Shown here piece by piece: positions 1 to 6,035 of a stretch of DNA of 6,049 nucleotides. The notes below the pieces were generated by a model. It saw only the letters and a program-made list of their open reading frames with translations. It was not told where the DNA came from and did not search any database. Both the position numbers and the translations under genes were made by a program. Every line of letters starts with the position of its first letter. Position 1 is the first letter of the stretch. Origin of the DNA: an uncultured Bacteroidota bacterium (GTDB lineage Bacteria; Bacteroidota; Bacteroidia; UKL13-3); contig CAIVPY010000168.1 in assembly GCA_903907885.1 (NCBI GenBank), positions 1 to 6,049 on the forward strand. Direction: 5' to 3'.

Positions 1-2
1 CA

Positions 3-776
3 AGCAATGATATATTGTTTTATGGCACACAAAAAGGAAAGTTATGGAGAATTAGAAATGCATCAACTGGCAACCCAATACCCGAAAATATTAGAGGTTC
101 TAACTTCCCAACTGGCTATATCAATTGTATTGCCACACACCCTATCGACACAGCTAAACTCTATGCAGTATTTACAAACTATGGCATTATTAGTTTATTT
201 TATTCAGACAATGCTGGATTAACTTGGCAAGCCATTGCTGGTAACCTTGAAGAAAATGCAAGTGGCTCTGGTAATGGACCATCATGCAGGTGGTTTAAAG
301 TAGTGCCAATTGGCAATACCATTTACTATTATGTAGGAACAAGCACAGGGTTATTTGCAACAGATTTATTGAATGGCGACAATACGGTTTGGGTAAAACA
401 AGCTCCTGATAAAATTGGCTATAACATAGTAACCATGATGGAACATAGAACCACCGATGGGTTAATGGCTGTCTCAACTTTTGGTGCGGGCGTTTTCTCG
501 GCTTTCCTTACTTCTGAAAACGATCAAACGGGTATCCAACAAATGACAGCAAACGATATCAATATCTATCCAAATCCATCAAAGGATTTGCTAAATATTA
601 AATTGGATGCCATTCCTCGACAAGCGAGTTATAGTATTTATAACATGAGTGGGAAATTGATAAAAGCAGGTTTGCTGAACAAGCAAATTCGAATTGAAGA
701 ATTAATAGATGGTGCTTATATCTTAAAACTAAATATTGACGGAAAATTAATCAGCAAGAAATTTATTAAAGAGTAA
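3..776 (+). CDS. Secreted BNR/sortilin-like beta-propeller protein with T9SS type A sorting domain (3' part only)
   Basis: The frame is open to the left edge, so this is the C-terminal end (257 codons, first full codon at base 3) of a longer protein. The TTG at 15 is internal and not a real start. Numbering from that TTG, residues 1-165 look like the last blades of a beta-propeller. They include an Asp-box-like motif SDNAGLTW (64-71; consensus SxDxGxTW, with Asn for Asp) and blade-like GTSTGLFATDL and STFGAGVFSAFL segments. After a short linker comes a type A T9SS tail of about 70 residues. It begins INIYPNPS (182-189) and continues with YSIYNMSGKLI, a DGAYILKL strand and a terminal KKFIKE. 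In Bacteroidota this tail sends proteins through the outer membrane via PorU-type processing, so the product is expected at the cell surface or outside. The substrate is unknown: such propellers occur in glycosidases, peptidase-associated proteins and adhesins, and the diagnostic N-terminal part is missing. The lipoprotein gene follows 47 bases downstream on the same strand. Confidence 0.9.
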   Translation, partial: SNDILFYGTQKGKLWRIRNASTGNPIPENIRGSNFPTGYINCIATHPIDTAKLYAVFTNYGIISLFYSDNAGLTWQAIAGNLEENASGSGNGPSCRWFKVVPIGNTIYYYVGTSTGLFATDLLNGDNTVWVKQAPDKIGYNIVTMMEHRTTDGLMAVSTFGAGVFSAFLTSENDQTGIQQMTANDINIYPNPSKDLLNIKLDAIPRQASYSIYNMSGKLIKAGLLNKQIRIEELIDGAYILKLNIDGKLISKKFIKE

Positions 777-823
777 ATTCAATCTTGGCACAAAATTTTC
801 GATAATGAACAAAATTTAAAATC

Positions 824-1366
824 ATGAAAAAGTTAATCATAGCATTGAGTGTATTTGCACTGATCATGGGAAGTTGCAAAACCAAACAAAAAGGAATGAC
901 TGAGGTGAATGAGGTTTTTAGTGGTAACAAATATGAAGGCAATAACAGATTTTTTAGAGCTACTGGTAGTGGTGAAAGCAGTGATGTAGAAACAGCCAAA
1001 GACAAGGCCATGTTGCTTGCCAAACAAAGGCTTGCATCTTCTGTTCAAACACAAATAAAACAAGTGGCAGAAAACTACAAAGGCGATGTGCAAAATGCCT
1101 CAAACATTGTTGACTTTAAACAACGTTTCCAACAATTGACCCGTGAAGTACTCAATCAAATTATTGTTGAAATAAATGTAATCGACCAGAAAACCTTTAA
1201 ACGAGATGGAAATGGAAATTATGTTTCATATGTAGCTTTAGAGGCAAAGAAAAAAGCAGTCTACTTAAAACTTAAAGAGATTGCAAGTGCACGCACAAGT
1301 CTTAGTCAAAAAGACAAAGAAGCTGTGCAACAAATGATTGATGAAACCATTAAAGGTGTTGAATAA
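824..1366 (+). CDS. LPP20-like lipoprotein
   Basis: This encodes a 180-residue predicted lipoprotein. The N-terminus has two lysines, a hydrophobic core (residues 4-15) and a lipobox-like MGSC with the acylated Cys at 18. Met at -3 is not ideal, but G-S-C is acceptable in Bacteroidota. The mature part carries a pattern typical of LPP20 and related small envelope proteins: RATGSG (46-51) followed by an Ala-rich helix from E56 to about N84 (ETAKDKAMLLAKQRLASSV), where members keep the form G-x-G, A-x-x-x-A and A-x-x-x-L. A strand around 112-124 and a second one with YVSYVAL (133-139) follow, then a charged helical C-terminus. The family has no established enzymatic role; an envelope-structural or assembly role is inferred. 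The ATG at 824 is chosen because it gives a complete signal peptide. No Shine-Dalgarno site is seen, as is usual in this phylum. The hydrolase gene starts 30 bases after its stop, which suggests co-transcription. Confidence 0.8.
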   Translation: MKKLIIALSVFALIMGSCKTKQKGMTEVNEVFSGNKYEGNNRFFRATGSGESSDVETAKDKAMLLAKQRLASSVQTQIKQVAENYKGDVQNASNIVDFKQRFQQLTREVLNQIIVEINVIDQKTFKRDGNGNYVSYVALEAKKKAVYLKLKEIASARTSLSQKDKEAVQQMIDETIKGVE

Positions 1367-1396
1367 AAAGCAACGCTAAATGGGTAGAATATCATT

Positions 1397-2485
1397 ATGA
1401 AAAAAATCGCTTTTTTATTTTTACTTATTGCATTACAATGCCTTGCCAAACCGCCCATTAAATATTTAAAAAATGGGGTGGCTATCAATAAAAGTAATGT
1501 AACTTATCATATCCCATCAAATCTTCTTGACTCACTTCATATCTTGTACCTAGGTTGCAACAATGTGATGATGAAATACAAGAATGAGGAAATTATGTTC
1601 GACCCATTTTTCTCTTATCAGGCCATTGAAAAGGTAAGTTTAGGAAAAATAAAATTTGACGAGATTGCCATTTCTTTAGGACTTGACAGAATTAAACAAG
1701 CGGGTTTCAATTTAAAAAACATTCACGATGTTTTTATCAGTCATGGTCATTATGATCATGTTTTCGACTTACCCTATTTGGTCAATCATAATGCATTTAA
1801 CAACTCGATAAACCTGCATTGCAATACGAGTGTACAAAACGAATTATTTAAATTTAAAGATAGAATTAACTTCATCACAAACCAATCACCAACCTGCGAT
1901 AGCAATGCTTATGATATTCATAATTGGCAGCAAATATCAGAGCACATAAGGGTTTTGCCGCTAAAAAGTTCTCATGCTCCTCACGTGCTGGGGGTTCAAT
2001 TTATGAAAGGGGAATCCAATTCGAAGAAATTTACCAAATATGATACAACAACTTTCAAGAGTAATGCCACTCAATGGAAATGTGGAGAGGATTTTTCATT
2101 CTTAATCGACTTTACAGAAAATGACAAACCTGTTTTCAGAATACTCATGCAAGGTCCATCCATAAAGCCTTGTGCTGACATTTTCCCAGATATAATACTA
2201 AAAGAAAAAGATGTAGATATTGCCATAATGGTAATAGCTTCAAATCAATTTATAAAAGATTATCCAAGCCATCAATTATCAAGGCTAAAACCTAAAAAAG
2301 TAATTCTTACACATTGGGAAAATTTCTTTAGAAATTACACTAAAGAACCTGAATTAGGAACGAATACCAATCACGATTTATTCTTTGAAAAAGCAGCAAA
2401 AACAAAAAACAAAGATTGGAATTACAAGTCGGATTCAGATATGTTTATTATGCCTTATCCTGGCACTAAAATCTCATTGTACTAA
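1397..2485 (+). CDS. Exported metallo-beta-lactamase-fold hydrolase, bridging Asp replaced by Gly
   Basis: This 362-residue protein has a probable Sec signal (MKKIAFLFLLIALQCLA, cleavage after A17). It is therefore likely periplasmic or exported, unlike the cytoplasmic UlaG-type enzymes it resembles. The first strands contain LHILYLGCNNVMMKYKNEEIMFDP (47-70), the UlaG-like opening that normally reads GH(A/S). The metal-binding HxHxDH motif is intact as H116-G-H118-Y-D120-H121. Further candidate ligands are His193 or His196 (SSHAPH) and the terminal His306 (ILTHWENFF). In the usual fold an Asp before the fifth beta-strand bridges the two metals. Here the equivalent place reads RILMQGPSIKP (248-258), with Gly253 where related proteins, as I recall them, have QD. 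The enzyme may bind one metal, recruit a nearby acid such as D261, or have altered activity. The substrate cannot be told from sequence; lactonase, phosphodiesterase and other ester hydrolysis are all possible. The ATG at 1397 begins a complete signal peptide. The 3' end converges on the kinase gene. Confidence 0.85.
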   Translation: MKKIAFLFLLIALQCLAKPPIKYLKNGVAINKSNVTYHIPSNLLDSLHILYLGCNNVMMKYKNEEIMFDPFFSYQAIEKVSLGKIKFDEIAISLGLDRIKQAGFNLKNIHDVFISHGHYDHVFDLPYLVNHNAFNNSINLHCNTSVQNELFKFKDRINFITNQSPTCDSNAYDIHNWQQISEHIRVLPLKSSHAPHVLGVQFMKGESNSKKFTKYDTTTFKSNATQWKCGEDFSFLIDFTENDKPVFRILMQGPSIKPCADIFPDIILKEKDVDIAIMVIASNQFIKDYPSHQLSRLKPKKVILTHWENFFRNYTKEPELGTNTNHDLFFEKAAKTKNKDWNYKSDSDMFIMPYPGTKISLY

Positions 2486-2491
2486 CATAGA

Positions 2492-2509
2492 TCTAATTGA
2501 ATAATTAGA
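2492..2509. terminator. AT-rich hairpin between convergent genes
   Basis: A perfect 7-bp inverted repeat, TCTAATT and AATTAGA with a 4-base loop GAAT, fills most of the 26-base gap between the stops of the hydrolase (+) and the kinase (-). Its position suggests a two-way terminator. The stem has only one G:C pair and no clear T-run follows on either strand, so it would be weak; some Bacteroidota terminators are AT-rich. A chance palindrome in AT-rich DNA is the alternative. Confidence 0.35.
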
Positions 2510-2511
2510 AA

Positions 2512-3369
2512 TTATAAGCTATTTCTATCCACGTGGTATTTAACCAAATCATCCAATGGTGATTTGATAACTCGACCAATTTTCATGTCGTAACTTTGTG
2601 CTACTTCTTCTAGTATTTCAATAAAAACATAAGCTACTGAACCCACGCAATTGAAAGTATATTCTTTATAGTTAGGATATTTACTTACAAGGTTTTTAAA
2701 GAAATCCCTAAACCCATCACGCACTTTATTTTTGATATAGGGATGATGAACATACTCATCAGCAAATTTGCAGAAACTGGCTAAATACCTATTCGGAAAC
2801 TGTGTGGTATAAAGTGTATTGAAAATTTGTTCATTATTCTCAATTTGAAAGCGTTCTTTAAATCTAGCATGCAACTCAGGCTCTAACCTACCACGCATAA
2901 AATCACGCACTATTTTCTTTCCAATATAACTTCCACTTCCTTCATCACCCAATAAATAGCCTAACGAATCTATATTCATGCTCACATCATTACCATCATA
3001 TAAACAAGAATTAGTTCCAGTTCCTAATATAGCTGCAAAGCCTTTTTCATCGCCTAATAAAGCACGTGCTGATGCCAATAAATCATGAGCAACAAAAATA
3101 CTGGCAGCATCAGGAAATGAGCGCACCAAGGCTTTTCTTACAATCTCTTTTTTCTCTGTTGTAGAACAACCTGCTCCATAAAAAAATATTTTAGAAACTT
3201 TCTTACTATCCAAATCTTTCAAGAGGTTTTCGGATAGTGAATAAAAAATGGCTTCGGTATCTATAAAATATGGATTGTATCCAATGGTATGAAAAATATT
3301 TGTTTCAATTCCATCTTTGGTCAAACACCAATCGGTCTTGGTCGACCCACTATCTGCTATTAATATCAT
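2512..3369 (-). CDS. BadF/BadG/BcrA/BcrD-family kinase, probable N-acetylglucosamine kinase
   Basis: This encodes a 285-residue cytoplasmic protein of the ASKHA (actin/sugar kinase/Hsp70) fold. Visible motifs, in order: phosphate-1 loop ADSGSTKTDW (5-14, with D6 and K11); AHD (94-96), whose D96 sits where the catalytic base lies in eukaryotic GlcNAc kinase; phosphate-2 loop GTGTNS (116-121); the family signature GYLLGDEGSGSYIGK (137-151); and the adenosine-site motif NCVGSVAYVF (240-249). The length matches the single-subunit Bacteroidota members usually annotated as N-acetylglucosamine kinase. The expected reaction is ATP-dependent phosphorylation of an amino sugar such as GlcNAc, feeding cell-wall sugar recycling. 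MurNAc or glucosamine specificity cannot be excluded from sequence. The 2-hydroxyacyl-CoA dehydratase activase subgroup of the family is less likely because no Cys-rich [4Fe-4S] site is seen. The ATG at 3367-3369 places the phosphate-1 loop right at the N-terminus, as is normal. No other sugar-metabolism gene is in the window, and it faces away from the PadR module. Confidence 0.88.
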   Translation of the reverse strand: MILIADSGSTKTDWCLTKDGIETNIFHTIGYNPYFIDTEAIFYSLSENLLKDLDSKKVSKIFFYGAGCSTTEKKEIVRKALVRSFPDAASIFVAHDLLASARALLGDEKGFAAILGTGTNSCLYDGNDVSMNIDSLGYLLGDEGSGSYIGKKIVRDFMRGRLEPELHARFKERFQIENNEQIFNTLYTTQFPNRYLASFCKFADEYVHHPYIKNKVRDGFRDFFKNLVSKYPNYKEYTFNCVGSVAYVFIEILEEVAQSYDMKIGRVIKSPLDDLVKYHVDRNSL

Positions 3370-3393
3370 GTTCGTCTATTTACCCACAAATAT

Positions 3394-3407
3394 TGAAATC
3401 TATTTCA
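3394..3407. promoter_or_regulatory. Small dyad upstream of the kinase gene
   Basis: TGAAAT and ATTTCA form 6-bp inverted arms separated by CT, centred about 31 bases upstream of the kinase ATG in the divergent intergenic region. It could be an operator or part of the 5' leader hairpin. No convincing promoter for the kinase could be placed next to it: the nearest -7-like string on the - strand is AATATTTG, which has one mismatch to TAnnTTTG and no -33 partner. Chance occurrence in AT-rich DNA is a real possibility. Confidence 0.2.
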
Positions 3408-3526
3408 TATTTCTATGTATGTGTTGTTCTCATTAATTCAATTCTTTGGTTTATAATAAATTAAAAATAACATTAAATATAAATTGCTACATTTCAGACA
3501 ATTAACAATAATTTCAGTACTTTGTA

Positions 3527-3556
3527 TTGCATAATACTAAACTATATATAGTTTTG
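3527..3556 (+). promoter_or_regulatory. Bacteroidota-type promoter for the padR-pspC pair
   Basis: A TTG at 3527-3529 lies 19 bases before TAGTTTTG (3549-3556). The latter is an exact match to the Bacteroidota -7 element TAnnTTTG, and the spacing falls in the range known for this sigma factor. Transcription would begin a few bases after 3556, leaving a leader of roughly 30 bases before the PadR ATG at 3593. No second promoter is seen in the 39-base gap before the PspC gene, so this one likely drives both genes. Confidence 0.65.
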
Positions 3557-3557
3557 T
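3536..3557. promoter_or_regulatory. Palindromic operator candidate over the -7 element (PadR autoregulation)
   Basis: AAACTATATATAGTTT (3539-3554) is a perfect 16-bp palindrome. With one mismatched pair (3538/3555) it extends two further pairs to 3536-3557. It covers all but the last base of the -7 element, so a dimeric repressor bound here would block RNA polymerase. A related shorter dyad, ACTAAATAGT (ACTA-AA-TAGT), lies at 3570-3579 in the leader and shares the ACTA/TAGT half-sites. PadR proteins bind palindromes as dimers and commonly repress their own genes; assignment to this PadR is inferred from position. The AT alternation in the core makes a chance palindrome more likely than for mixed sequence. 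Confidence 0.5.
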
Positions 3558-3592
3558 GCCATGATTTGTACTAAATAGTTAAAAGAACCGAT

Positions 3593-3922
3593 ATGGATAT
3601 AGAAAATAGCAAAGCACAAATGAAAAAGGGAATTTTGGAATACTGCATATTGGCAGTGATTTCAAAAGGGGAAGCCTATGCCAGTGACATCTTGGAAGAA
3701 ATGAAAAAATCTGAGTTGATTGTAGTTGAAGGTACCTTATATCCCTTGCTTACAAGACTAAAGAACGATGGTTTGTTAAGTTACAACTGGGTAGAATCGA
3801 AGAGCGGCCCTCCACGTAAATACTACCAACTAACCAAAGAAGGTGAAAACTTCTTACAAGAACTGAAAACAACATGGACACAATTGGTAGATGCAGTAGA
3901 GCGTGTTGTAAACACAAAATAA
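3593..3922 (+). CDS. PadR-family transcriptional regulator (short, PadR-s1 type)
   Basis: This encodes a 109-residue winged-helix repressor of the short PadR type, which has one C-terminal dimerisation helix. The N-terminal helix region MKKGILEYCILAVIS (10-24) and YASDILEEM (29-37) lead to the recognition helix EGTLYPLLTRLKNDGLL (46-62). The wing with SGPPRKYYQLTKEG (71-84) follows, a stretch highly typical of the family, and then a C-terminal helix (85-108) for dimerisation. The start at 3593 is preferred over the in-frame ATG at 3620, because Bacteroidota homologues keep the short NSKAQ-type leader and an A-rich AAAAGAA lies just upstream. It heads a two-gene unit with the PspC protein, and its promoter carries a palindrome that it could bind. 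Short PadR regulators next to membrane stress proteins are a recurrent arrangement in bacteria, which suggests it represses this module until an envelope or small-molecule signal releases it. The signal is not visible in the sequence. Confidence 0.92.
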   Translation: MDIENSKAQMKKGILEYCILAVISKGEAYASDILEEMKKSELIVVEGTLYPLLTRLKNDGLLSYNWVESKSGPPRKYYQLTKEGENFLQELKTTWTQLVDAVERVVNTK

Positions 3923-3960
3923 TTAATCATTTAATCAAAAACTCATTAAACACAAAATAA
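3909..3960 (+). repeat. 14-bp direct repeat flanking the padR-pspC junction
   Basis: TAAACACAAAATAA occurs at 3909-3922, forming the last codons and stop of PadR, and again at 3947-3960, directly before the ATG of the PspC gene. The copies are identical and 38 bases apart. The second copy gives the A-rich, G-free stretch just ahead of the start codon that favours translation in Bacteroidota. A local slippage duplication is the simplest origin. Confidence 0.6.
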
Positions 3961-3961
3961 A

Positions 3962-5953
3962 ATGGATAAAGTATTTCAAATAAACCTAGGTGGCATTGTA
4001 TTTACCATCGAAGAAAAGGCTTACGAAACTTTAAAAGCTTACCTTGATAAGTTGCACAAACACTTTGGAAACAATACAGATACTGCCGATATCGTTTCAG
4101 ATATTGAATACCGCATGGCTGAATTATTTAGTCAAAAACTGAAGGATGGTCGCAGCACCCTTTTCATTGATGATATAACTGAAGTATTAGGCATCATGGG
4201 TGATGTGAACCAAATGGATGGGGCAGAAAACGCTAGCGAAACAAGAGCTGAAGAAAGTCAATTCGTTCATCATAATTTACGTACAGAAAGACTTAGACGT
4301 AACCCATTTGACGAGTCTTTAGGGGGTGTTTGTTCGGGTATTGGTTCATATTTCGATATTGACCCAACTTTAATAAGAATCTTATTTGTTGTTTCCATTG
4401 TGATATATGGTTCAGGCCTTTTGTTTTATTTCATTTTATGGTTAGTAATACCAAAAGCCAAAGGTGAAGATGCTGAAATTATGCGTCAACAAAAACAAGT
4501 GAGAACAAGAAAACTATTCCGCGATATGGATAATAAAACCATTGGTGGAGTGTGCTCGGGTATTGGCGCTTACTTTGGCCTTGATACCATCTGGATTCGT
4601 TTGGCCTTAGTGGTTTCATTATTCGTATTTGGCTCTGGTTTTATATTATACATTATTCTTTGGATTATCATCCCTCAAGCGCAAACAGCTGCTGAAAAAC
4701 TGCAAATGCGTGGCGAAAGGGTTGATATCAAAAACATTGAGCGTGAAGTGAAAAATTTTAGTCAATCTGGTTCAAATAATACCAATAATTTTGCAAGTAA
4801 AGGTACTAGCTTAGTGGCTAGCATATTCAATGTTTGTATCAAACTATTTGTGGGTTTCATGGCCTTTGTAGCATTTGCAGTAGCCATAGCCATCACCATT
4901 GGGCTGATAGCCATTTCATTTGGATTAGGCAATGCTGGTTTTGTTAAACAAATCATCATGCTTGCTAGCGATGATGCCATTGTATTGTTATCTGCTAAAA
5001 TTGGTATTGCTTGTATATTGCTTGTTCCTATCGTTGGATTCATTCTATTGGCCATTCGCATTTTGTTTAAACCAAAATACAAAACTAGAATCGTTGCCTT
5101 GACCTTAACTGCATTCTTTATGATTGGTATAGGTTTGTTGATTTTCTCAAGTATCAGGTACAAAAACTCAATAAGCACCAATTATACTAAAAACGAATAC
5201 ATAGGCATTTCAAAATCAGACACCTTATATATCAGCCTTGCTGAAGCTACTGAAAACACTGAGGGACAAGAATTACCTAATATTCACATAAATGATGAGC
5301 AATTACTGTTTAACGACAATGGTTTGATGTTGTCATTCACCGACTTAAAAATCAAAAAATCAATACACGATAGCATTGGTATGACCATAAAATACAGCGC
5401 TAAAGGAGCTAATGAAATGGAGGCTTCAACAAATGCTGATGAGATTGATTACAAACCAAATGTAGTTGGAAACAAAATTACTTTGCCTTACGGTGTTTGG
5501 ATAGCCAAAGACAAGAAATACAAATTCCAAGACATTGCTATTAAACTTGCCATACCCGTTGGAACCATTTTAATACTTGATGAAAAGGTTTACGATATCC
5601 TTGAAGACAAATATGATTTCTGTAACAGCGAAGCTGATAATGCAGTGTTACAAATGACAGCCAAAGGACTAAAAGCCATAAACTGCGAAGAAGAGAAAGA
5701 ATGGGATGAGAACAGTGAGGAGAATGAAGGAGTAAGTATCTCTTCAGATAGCACTGATAAAGACATTCACATCAAAATAAATGAAGAAACAAAAGAAGGC
5801 GATGGCAGCGTGGATATTAAGATTGGCTCTGACGAAAAGAGCAAAATGAAAGTAAAAAAGAAAACCATTTACAAAAATGGCAAAAAAGTGGTGATTGAAG
5901 AAACACATATCGGTCCAGTAAAAATAATTACCGAAACTGATAAAGATAATTAA
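3962..5953 (+). CDS. Membrane protein with HAAS-like N-domain, tandem PspC domains and beta-rich C-domain
   Basis: This 663-residue protein has several parts. Residues 1-86 are a soluble helical domain (YETLKAYLDKL, DIVSDIEYRMAELF, DDITEVLGIMGD) resembling the HAAS/DUF1700 pattern and typical of Bacteroidota PspC proteins. Two PspC domains follow, at about 110-166 and 184-240, an ungapped 74-residue duplication sharing GGVCSGIGxYF, IR, VVS, GSG and ILWxxIP. Each ends in a long hydrophobic segment. A polar linker (241-282) leads to more membrane segments at about 284-320, 340-368 and 376-398. The C-terminal 265 residues are strand-rich and polar, with a family-like ending: FQDIAIKLAIPVGTILILDE, then LQMTAKGLKAINC, and Cys554 and Cys575 that could pair outside the cytoplasm. 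After a very acidic stretch (577-588) come two DIxIKI strands (601-606, 618-621) and a basic tail. PspC domains belong to the phage-shock envelope-stress response, so a membrane sensor or stabiliser is inferred. No PspA or PspB is in the window. The protein is coupled to PadR, probably as its target. Confidence 0.88.
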   Translation: MDKVFQINLGGIVFTIEEKAYETLKAYLDKLHKHFGNNTDTADIVSDIEYRMAELFSQKLKDGRSTLFIDDITEVLGIMGDVNQMDGAENASETRAEESQFVHHNLRTERLRRNPFDESLGGVCSGIGSYFDIDPTLIRILFVVSIVIYGSGLLFYFILWLVIPKAKGEDAEIMRQQKQVRTRKLFRDMDNKTIGGVCSGIGAYFGLDTIWIRLALVVSLFVFGSGFILYIILWIIIPQAQTAAEKLQMRGERVDIKNIEREVKNFSQSGSNNTNNFASKGTSLVASIFNVCIKLFVGFMAFVAFAVAIAITIGLIAISFGLGNAGFVKQIIMLASDDAIVLLSAKIGIACILLVPIVGFILLAIRILFKPKYKTRIVALTLTAFFMIGIGLLIFSSIRYKNSISTNYTKNEYIGISKSDTLYISLAEATENTEGQELPNIHINDEQLLFNDNGLMLSFTDLKIKKSIHDSIGMTIKYSAKGANEMEASTNADEIDYKPNVVGNKITLPYGVWIAKDKKYKFQDIAIKLAIPVGTILILDEKVYDILEDKYDFCNSEADNAVLQMTAKGLKAINCEEEKEWDENSEENEGVSISSDSTDKDIHIKINEETKEGDGSVDIKIGSDEKSKMKVKKKTIYKNGKKVVIEETHIGPVKIITETDKDN

Positions 5954-5996
5954 ACAGCTTTGCGGTCATTATAATATAAATGAAAAAAAAATGCCC

Positions 5997-6035
5997 TTGG
6001 TGGTGTTGTGATTTGGGTAATGCGTGGCGCACCAA
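5997..6035. other. Imperfect inverted repeat after the PspC gene
   Basis: TTGGTG (5997-6002) pairs with CACCAA (6030-6035) around a 27-base loop. Within and beside the right arm is a smaller hairpin, TGCG-TGG-CGCA (6021-6031). The stretch from about 5992 to 6036 is visibly richer in G and C than its surroundings. It lies 40 bases past the PspC stop, so it may be part of a terminator or of a dispersed intergenic repeat. No T-run follows before the window ends. Confidence 0.25.

Noticed and set aside
7..222. 71-codon + strand ORF at the left edge
   Set aside because: It overlaps the propeller/T9SS reading frame in another frame. The T9SS frame runs through with clear motifs.
785..806. TTGGCA and GATAAT ahead of the lipoprotein gene as a sigma-70-like promoter
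   Set aside because: The spacing is only 10 bases and the elements are not of the Bacteroidota type.
790..817. Direct repeat ACAAAATTT (790-798, 809-817) upstream of the lipoprotein gene
   Set aside because: It is nine AT-rich bases in an AT-rich gap, which chance explains, and no dyad or promoter is associated with it.
766..1093. Overlapping - strand ORFs of 85 and 86 codons over the lipoprotein gene
   Set aside because: Both are shadows of the LPP20-like gene, with low-complexity translations and no domain pattern.
3387..3394. AATATTTG on the - strand as a -7 promoter element for the kinase
   Set aside because: It has one mismatch to TAnnTTTG, no TTG at the right distance, and would leave a leader of only about 10 bases.
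4762..5181. 139-codon ORF on the - strand inside the PspC gene
   Set aside because: It is antisense to the membrane segments of a well-supported protein. Its Met/Ala/Asn-rich translation is a by-product of the hydrophobic codons on the other strand.
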